Under the pieces are notes generated by a model. That model ran no database searches, was not told the origin of the DNA, and saw nothing but the letters and a program-made list of their open reading frames with translations. From Sipunculus nudus (lineage: Eukaryota; Annelida; Sipuncula; Golfingiida; Sipunculidae): a DNA stretch of 64,000 nucleotides. The stretch is taken from the NCBI GenBank assembly GCA_026874595.1, contig CM049316.1:8792839-8856838 (forward strand), written 5' to 3'. The stretch's first letter is position 1. Every line of letters begins with the position of its first letter. Both the position numbers and the translations under genes were made by a program. Of the stretch, positions 57,201-64,000 are shown piece by piece.

Positions 57201-59371
57201 ACAGGTTGAAGTTCCAACACTTCTTCAGGCATGCACACAGACACTGGTAGACATGACTGTGACAGCTATTTTCTATTTCACTGACTGACACAATGACAGA
57301 CCTAGCAGAACATTTGGTCTGGCTTTTAGTGTGTCAAATGTAATTTCATTTAATTGTAATTTTTTTATTATATAAAGGACTTAATAGAAAACTTTGAGAA
57401 TGCGCAAAGATCTGGAGATCAACAAATTACCAAAGAATTTCGTTGGTAAGGAACTGCCAAACTGAGGAATGAGAAATCTCCAAAAGATGCATTCCTTTGA
57501 AAATGGGCATGACTTTGGGGCACAGCCTTCCCATTAAGCCTGCAGTGCACTCACCCTGGTATAGAGGCTAACGTAGCCAACCATGAAAACATGCTGTTGC
57601 TTTGCTGAGTTTTTCGACTGAGATTTTAACTCGGCGATCTTCCGGCTCTTGAGTCCCGTACTCACCACACTGTAACCGGTCTACAAAATCAGGAATGTTG
57701 GAAATCTCTGAATATATTCCTTTTAATATTTTGACCCAATCAGGGTTGGCAAGTTATAGGCTGGAAGGTTTTAACCATAGGTTATAACCTGGTTAAAACT
57801 GCCAGGCACCAAAAGTGGCTAAAACCTATATTTGTTTAAATTTTTGACATAAAGATCTATAAAACTACCAAACTGGCTGGGGCGTCTGAGTCACAAGGCT
57901 GTGGGCTGGGCTTCTGGAAGGTTTCAGGTTTTAGTAATGCATGATTTCCTGTTGGCTGGCATCATGAGTCTTCAAACAGCCTGTATAGGTTTCTTGAGCA
58001 TGAGACCATGTTTGTGTGGCACATAGTTCATTGGCCAAGGTAATTTCATTATCAGGACCCTTTGCGTTTGCTGATGAGTGCTATGCTACCTGGAATGATG
58101 TTATAGCCTCCAGTATGTCTCTAGTAAGGCAGGGCATCAGAGGGGCAGGCCATGCTTGATCAGACCAGTTAATTTCTATTTATCAGGGTGATGGGTTCAT
58201 AAGACCCATTGGTCATAAGTCCTGCTGTGTCCTAGTAGATGTTCATGTGAACTTTCATACATGACTAGGAGGATGCAATCAACACCCCTGCCCTGATAAC
58301 TGTTCTTGAGTCAAACTTTGTGTGCAGTCAGGGCCCCTGACCATGACATGTAGGTTTCGAAGGCCTTTAGGTTGAACACAGTCCAAAAGTAATTATGAGT
58401 ATTCTGTGGTTGGCAACATATGCACTGCAATATATTTTCACATTTTTCAGTTTTATTCTAATTATAGTGTTTCATTAGGGTTCCATTTTCACAATCTCAT
58501 CATACAGTTAACAGATCATATCCATCATTATAAAGACAGTAAGTATGGGCAAAAAATCTTAAAATCTGACATGGAATGACTAATAGCTAAGGGAATAAAC
58601 AAAACGTGAAAATTCTTGTTCATTATCAGATAATGTAAAAGATATCAAATTTTTAGTTTATGGCTAGCATAAAAGATCTGTTATAATTTATAAAATCATT
58701 CTTTTGTTTTTTGCCATTTGAAGCTACACGCATACAAAACATACATGATATGTTAGTGATACTTTAGTTTAAGGGACTTTTCATCAGTGTAAATGGAACA
58801 ACTTTTAAATTTGGAAAACTTTCGCATATATCACAAAATTTAATCCCTTGTGATCAAAAAGCCAATTAAAATATCAGGTTATAAGCTTACAGTATGAGCA
58901 TTCTATTATAAATTGGCAGTAAAGGAGGATGGAGATCTCAGAACATGATTTGGGGATACAAGCTAAAACTGTAAGAGAACTGTGTTTAAATATGGAAAAC
59001 CTGAAGTAGTGTTGTATTCATTTGTTGCTTTTTTTAATCATGGTTTAATTTGTTTAGTTTGAATAAAGTGTTCCTCACTTTTAATTTGTTGAGCATATTT
59101 CTTTAATGAATTTAGCTGTGTAACAATAAAACATAGTTAAACTGCAAGTCATGGGTGAAGGTAAATAAGGTTTTAGGCAGTTAAAGGCAGTTTTAGGCAG
59201 GTTATAACCTATTTCAGGCAGTAAAAGGCAGGTTTTAGGCTCTGCCCTGCCGAAAACAGGTTTTGGGCAGCCTAAAACCCAACCCTGGGCCCAATGAATA
59301 TTCATGTACACTTGTAGTCTTGTCTATATTTACACATTTACAGTTATGATTAGGTGTTAATGTTTTCACAG
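54297..59371. other. Gene-free DNA upstream of UTP4
   Basis: AT-rich with no recognised coding exon. An untranslated UTP4 first exon is expected somewhere upstream, because the start-codon exon is preceded by a spliced acceptor, but it cannot be located by eye. A short repeat of GGTTATAACC, TTTTAGGCAG-type units is seen at 59160-59280. Confidence 0.45.
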
Positions 59372-59485
59372 GTCATCAGACATGAACCAATACCAAGTGC
59401 ACAGAGTAAGGTTCTTTGACTACTCCCCACAAGCTGTACAATGTTTGGCCTATCAAGAGAACACAAACAGACTTGCTTTGTCAAG
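59372..59485 (+). CDS. UTP4 exon with start codon
   Basis: Acceptor tgttttcacag, ten untranslated bases, then ATG at 59382 and MNQYQVHRVRFFDYSPQAVQ to LALS; donor TCAAG|gtaaga, splitting an Arg codon. An acceptor before the ATG means that at least one non-coding exon lies upstream. Confidence 0.92.
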
Positions 59486-62400
59486 GTAAGACTCAAATAT
59501 TAACTCTCAGTTATATGCAGTTACAGTGAGACCTTAATGTTCAGGACACCAGTGGATGCATGTGAGCACATAAGAAACTTTATTTTGATGTTTGATAAAA
59601 TTACCAGCTGAGTGGTGTAATGCTTGGCTCTCTCCGCTAGGGACCCGGGTTCAATCCCCGGCGTGGCTATGAGAGTGGGTTGTAGTTACCCGTCCAAGAC
59701 CAGTGGTTTTCTCTGGGTACTTCGGTTTCCTCCACCCCTACAGTCTACCCAATGCCTTCACCGGAGCCATGTAGAGTGCCGCAATTAGTTATAATAACAA
59801 TTTGTACAATCCATGTAAAATACATAAGTTTATTTTATAAACTAGTCATTTGTGATAGAACATTGTGTCAGTTGAAACTGATATCTTTGTAAATAGGAAA
59901 AAGATCAAATGAAACTAGTTGTAACAGAACTGCATTTTAGAAGCAGTTATAAATGCATAATGTTCATTCAGCTGTGGCAGATCTTGTTTATTCTTGTACT
60001 AACTTTTCTTTTATTTCCATTGTGTTCATTTTCACAGGTGAAGAGTCAGTCACATATTTTTTTCATTAGCATCTTATGGATACATGTCATCCATGCCTAC
60101 TGTGTCATATTATAGAAGACAAGATGTTAATATCATATATTATAACAGATCTTCTGTGTTGCTTAATATGTACAAAATAATATAATGAATAATATCTTTT
60201 GCATTATCATTCAGTATTGAACAAGAATTTTCAACTCTTTTTATGTATCATGTACAAGATTTGGAAAAATGCAATCCTCACCAAACACTCGAAAACACTG
60301 CAAAATTCTTACCACAAATTTTAAGCAATCCACAGTTTGTGTACAAGTACATGGAGTAGAAGGGTCCTGACCTAATAATGCTTTATTATCTTGATTCTAA
60401 TTTGAACATTTGTACTTGTAGAGCTGATGGGAGTATTGAAATATGGAGTTTGAGTGATGACTGGTACCAGGAAAAGGTAAGGCTTAGATTATCCATCAAT
60501 ATATACATACTGCCATATTGTCCCATATTGTTGATACTGATACATAACATTTTTAAGCCACCTATTCACTGTAGTATTCTATGATTTCTGGCTTACTATG
60601 AATACATATTAATGAATTCCAGGTAATTCCTGGTAAGAAAATTCTTTAAATGCCTCAGTGATAGATGTATTAACATGTCTATCTACAAGATGTTAGTAAA
60701 CAAGAAACATATGCCAATGCTGACAAACTGAAAAACCTTGTAATCTAGGGTGGTTGGTTACATATGGTGGAAGTTGAATGGAAGTTGAAAGGCCATAAGT
60801 TGCAAACTGCCCTTTGCAAAAATCTGGTTTGTCTGGCTTCCCACCAGATGCCCTTGTTAAACATTTTGTAGATTATTTTGACAGGCCCCCCACTTGTTAT
60901 AAACATATGGATAAAATAGAACAAACAACCTGTGTGGTTGAATCAGCGTTTTCTGGGGTTATCAAGGGATTGTCTCTAGTTATTTGACATCAGATACCAG
61001 AATGGGCATCTATGAGGCTGATGGAAAAGACAGATAAATTAAAGGACATTATATAAGAATAAACAAAAAAAGTAAGGAAAAAAACAGAGAAAAGGTACAT
61101 AAAAATATTGTTAGAGATCCATAACTGAACTCATCTATCCCACTGTAACAGCTATGTTAACCTTTTTTTTAACAGGCCTTTATGAACTGATAGTTTGAGG
61201 CTTGAAAATGGTTGAAGCTCTATGGCTAGGGAGGTTTTGCACATTTCAGCTTCTCATTACAGGTAATTCCTGCTGAGAGTGGTCACTCTGTTGAAGCATT
61301 GGTCTGGTGTGGTTCACGCCTCTTCTCTGGTGGGCTACAGGGGACTCTCGTGGAGTATGATCTCGTCACACTCATGCCAAAGGTAAGCACACTAAGATAT
61401 TACTTATTTACCTTATCCCAGGGGCATTGCTTAAAAGTAGTCTCCCGAGATAGGACTCACTTTTGTTTATAATCTTGGTAAAGGGAAACAGTGTTATTAC
61501 AGTGTTATTTTGTGTGAAGATATCAACATATTTGATTGGATTCCAGGTTTACACTGTACCCATTAAAGAAAATAGCCATTGATTTCATTAATGACATACT
61601 GAATAACTAAAAAGCAAAATAATTATGATGGTAATGCTCAAATTACCCCTTTAAAGAAATATTCATTAATGGACTCTTCCTGACATGAATGGGTGGCTAT
61701 AAGTATTTCACAAGACATTTTTATATTCAGGCTGAAGTTTCGTCAAACAGTGGTGCCATCTGGTGTTTGGACCTGAATGAAGCCACATCACACATAGCAG
61801 TAAGTAAAGCTACTGTCATACTATAAACACCTGAATGAAGCTAAATCACAAATAGCATTAAAATTCTCTTCTACTGTTATCTACAATACAGGTATCCCAA
61901 AAGTGTGAATCTTTTATGTACTTATCTAACACATACATGTATTTTTACTGTTGTCTTCCTGATTCTTGACTGTAGTTATCCCAGGCACAGATGTATCATC
62001 TCAGACACACCTGTAGCTTGACCATAATTATCCCAGGTACACAATTTTCTTGGAATATAGTATTCTCAATTACATACTGTGGTTGGCTTCATATTCAAGA
62101 GGTTAAATTTTCGCAAGTTTTCTCATCTCCTGTGTTTCGTGAGGGTTCCATTTTCACAATATCACCATACAGTTTACAACACAGAGGGTATCCAATATGA
62201 ATTATTTGATAAGCGCTCAAAGTCTTAATTATTTTGAAACGATACCAAAGCACATCAAACAAGTGGAAATTCTTCTCCATTACAGGTAGATAATGGAAAC
62301 TGTTTCATATTGTTTATAAAACCAACCTTTTATTTGTGATGGTAGATGCATAGATAACATACCTATTTATATGAAGACACAATTGAGCATACCATTGGGT

Positions 62401-63366
62401 GTCTAATTCACGAAGGTTTCATTTTCGCGATGTTTTCCCTTTTGCAAATATCACAAATTTGAAACCGTCACGAACAAAAGGACAACCACAGTATATGTCT
62501 TGATTAAATTCATCTCAGACAGATATTTATTGACTTTAGTTTATCCCAGACACACATGTAAGTTGATTATAATTTTACCAGACAAACAGGTAGGTTGACT
62601 GTAGTCATTTTGCTTACATCTGCACTGTAGTCTTCTCAGGAACAAGTTGACTATAAAAATCTCATAGGTATTTGTATCTTGAATACAATAATCTCATCCA
62701 CACATCATGTACACACAACTACCTGTGAAATAATTTATCATTACAGCCCTTATGTACAAGAATGCAGCTAGTGTATCTATACCATAGATTTATGCTGTTT
62801 TTTACACTCTAGGCAGGTACAGAAGAAGGCAGTGTTGTGTTGTTTGAGCTGACAACAGATGGCGTTGAGTACAGCAGAATGCTGGACAAACAAGAAGGTG
62901 AGAATTCTCTTTATGCAAGGATGGCTTTTCAGTGATAAAAATTAGTAAGATATATCTGTAAAAATAGTTAAATTTTATTTTTTTCTAATTTTATTTTAAC
63001 ATTTTAAAATTAGGATCCCTGACTTTCTTTGTTAAACTTGCCATTATAGTTATTCGCAAGTTTTGGTCTCTCAGACTGGCAGAATGCCTCCAGTAATGTC
63101 TGTGAAACAGTTTAAGCATTCATTTCACCATAACAGTCTGTATTTAAGTTAGGGTGTTGTGACTGCATAATCATAAATGGACATTTTTGCTCTTCAGGTA
63201 GGATACTGTCTATTGCATGGTATGCACCTGATGACCTCATAGTCACAGGAGGGATGGATAACATCCGCATCTGGAGTTTATCATCTGGACATGCCATCCA
63301 GCGGATTACATTGGGTCGGGTAGAGAAAAACAAAGAAACCATAGTGTGGACTCTAGCTGTGACCAG
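59372..63366 (+). CDS. UTP4 / cirhin (U3 snoRNP/SSU processome WD40 protein), 5' part
   Basis: Six coding exons (59382-59485, 60422-60476, 61263-61382, 61731-61799, 62813-62897, 63198-63366) join in frame through GT-AG introns, giving about 200 residues; the last ends in phase 2 and the gene continues past the window. The start MNQYQVHRVRFFDY aligns with human cirhin's GEFKVHRVRFFNY. It is followed by CLAYQENTNRLALSRADGSI, EIWSLSDDWYQEK, EALVWCGSRLFSGGLQGTLV, EYDL, GAIWCLDLN, GTEEGSVVLFELTTDGVEY and SIAWYAPDDLIVTGGMDNIR then IWSL. These are successive WD40 blades. UTP4 belongs to the t-UTP subcomplex needed for pre-rRNA transcription and early 18S processing in the nucleolus. Human UTP4 is about 686 residues, so roughly 30 percent is here. 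Confidence 0.94.
59601..59835 (+). mobile_element. tRNA-derived SINE in UTP4 intron
   Basis: The head has an A-box-like AGCTGAGTGGTGTAATGC and B box GACCCGGGTTCAATCCC, then GGCTATGAGAGTGGGTT. The body has TCTCTGGGTACTTCGGTTTC and CTCCACCCC, a conserved-looking SINE central segment. The tail is ACAATCCATGTAAAATACAT. It is a better copy of the element at 6060-6280. Confidence 0.75.
60422..60476 (+). CDS. UTP4 coding exon 2
   Basis: 55 nt, acceptor cttgtag, donor AAAAG|gtaagg. Completes Arg and encodes ADGSIEIWSLSDDWYQEK, the end of the first WD40 blade (human TDGTVEIYNLSANYFQEK). Confidence 0.92.
61263..61382 (+). CDS. UTP4 coding exon 3
   Basis: 120 nt, acceptor ctcattacag, donor AAAG|gtaagc. 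Encodes VIPAESGHSVEALVWCGSRL, FSGGLQGTLVEYDLVTLMPK. The blade matches human EALCW...RLFSAGLNGEIMEYDL. Because the exon starts GTAATTCC, its 5' end resembles a donor itself. Confidence 0.9.
61731..61799 (+). CDS. UTP4 coding exon 4
   Basis: 69 nt, acceptor tatattcag, donor AGCA|gtaagt, phase 0 both sides. Encodes AEVSSNSGAIWCLDLNEATS then HIA, corresponding to human GGPIWSMAAS. Confidence 0.88.
62813..62897 (+). CDS. UTP4 coding exon 5
   Basis: 85 nt, acceptor cactctag, donor AAG|gtgaga. Encodes AGTEEGSVVLFELTTDGVEY then SRMLDKQE; human equivalent VGCEDGSVKLFQIT. Confidence 0.9.
63198..63366 (+). CDS. UTP4 coding exon 6
   Basis: 169 nt, acceptor ctcttcag, donor CCAG|gtaagg. Encodes RILSIAWYAPDDLIVTGGMD, NIRIWSLSSGHAIQRI and on to ETIVWTLAVT. 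The blade matches human RILSLSWHPSG...AAGSIDYISVFD. The next exon lies beyond the window. Confidence 0.92.
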
Positions 63367-63744
63367 GTAAGGGCAGTGACAATTACTCAGCATCATAGTC
63401 TGTAAGATCCTAATGATTATTGCTGTCCTGAATCATAATAAATTTATCATAATCACAGTCATGTTGATTGGAGAAAATAAGATGTATCAAATTATAAAAG
63501 AATAACAAATCTGCTAAATGTCTACTGAATATTATATATAAACATGCCTAATACAAAGATAAACACAAAATTCTGCACTTTGTTGTTCATAATATTTATT
63601 TTTTAATGCTAAATAAAAGCACATTACAGATCCAAGTTTAACTACTGTACTTGTTTGTAAAACTAGTCATCATTCAAGCTTGAATTTTAACCTGGATTGC
63701 AGTTTGTTGCCAGATTAAGTGTAGATGTAAATTTATAATTAAGG

Positions 63745-64000
63745 TGGCCTAAGTCAATTTTTAGCCCTCAGCCCTTAGGCTGATAGGCTATTGTCGTCAC
63801 CCAAGCTGTCCGTCCGTCCGTCCGTCCGGCGTCCGTTAACTTTTACCTTGTGAGCGGGATATCTTGAAAAGGATTCACCGTCAGAATTTTATTTCCTCGG
63901 TAAAGATGTATATCGACAAAATCTCGGTCAAGTTCGAAGATGGGTGACCTTGACCCATTTTTCTACATTTTAGAGCTGATTATAGAAAAACACTTAGATG
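63745..64000 (-). mobile_element. Second hairpin-ended repeat family, right-end fragment
   Basis: On the minus strand, GGACGGACGGACGGACAGCT is followed by a hairpin (arms AGCCTATCAGCC and GGCTGAGGGCT) and then AAAAATTG. The body (TTGAAAAGGATTCACCGTCA, TTCGAAGATGGGTGACCTTG on the plus strand) is unrelated to the ACAAGGG family, but the terminal layout is the same. It lies in a UTP4 intron and runs off the window. Confidence 0.65.

Overview
The window is animal genomic DNA. It is AT-rich, intron-rich and crowded with transposable elements. The style of its dispersed repeats (GACGGACGG-type tracts beside a terminal hairpin ending GCTAAAAA, and tRNA-derived SINEs with long tails) suggests a mollusc, probably a bivalve. 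That assignment is an inference; no species-diagnostic gene is present.

Three protein-coding genes can be assembled exon by exon, with consistent splice sites and reading phase. (1) About 8.9-26.8 kb, minus strand: a complete four-exon gene for a 227-residue protein with an N-terminal membrane anchor, an acidic linker and a C-terminal ML (MD-2-related lipid-recognition) domain. (2) 36.7-45.8 kb, minus strand: a complete three-exon CHTF8 (CTF8) gene encoding 121 residues, the same length as the human protein as I recall it. Its first coding exon is only 23 nt. (3) 59.4 kb to the right edge, plus strand: the first six coding exons of UTP4 (cirhin), which runs off the window. CHTF8 and UTP4 lie head to head, as they do in human 16q22.1, so this looks like an ancient conserved gene pair.

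Most of the rest is mobile or repetitive. A large family of elements begins near ACAAGGGACCCATGGGTCAC and ends in a hairpin followed by GAGCTAAAAA. Several copies carry internal tandem arrays: about 145-bp units bearing nuclear-receptor DR1-like sites at 10.3-11.3 kb, and about 138-bp units centred on the palindrome GGTGGCGCCACC at 18.4-19.0, 31.4-32.2 and 43.2-43.5 kb. Also present are a 1.93-kb PIF/Harbinger-like element with a recognisable empty-site paralogue, two TA-flanked TIR elements with TACCGTA ends, a foldback element, a 283-bp MITE family, a tRNA-Ala-like SINE inside a 78-bp-arm palindrome with target-site duplication, other tRNA SINEs, a broken Ty3/gypsy Gag, pogo- and hAT-like ends, minisatellites and many long poly(G)/poly(C) runs.

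Layout: 1-8.9 kb repeats and unrecognised DNA; 8.9-26.8 kb lipid-domain gene with repeat-filled introns; 26.8-36.7 kb repeats; 36.7-45.8 kb CHTF8; 45.8-59.4 kb repeats between the divergent pair; 59.4-64 kb UTP4. CHTF8 (sister-chromatid cohesion/RFC-like clamp loader) and UTP4 (small-subunit processome) are both housekeeping genes. The lipid-domain gene has no evident functional link to them.
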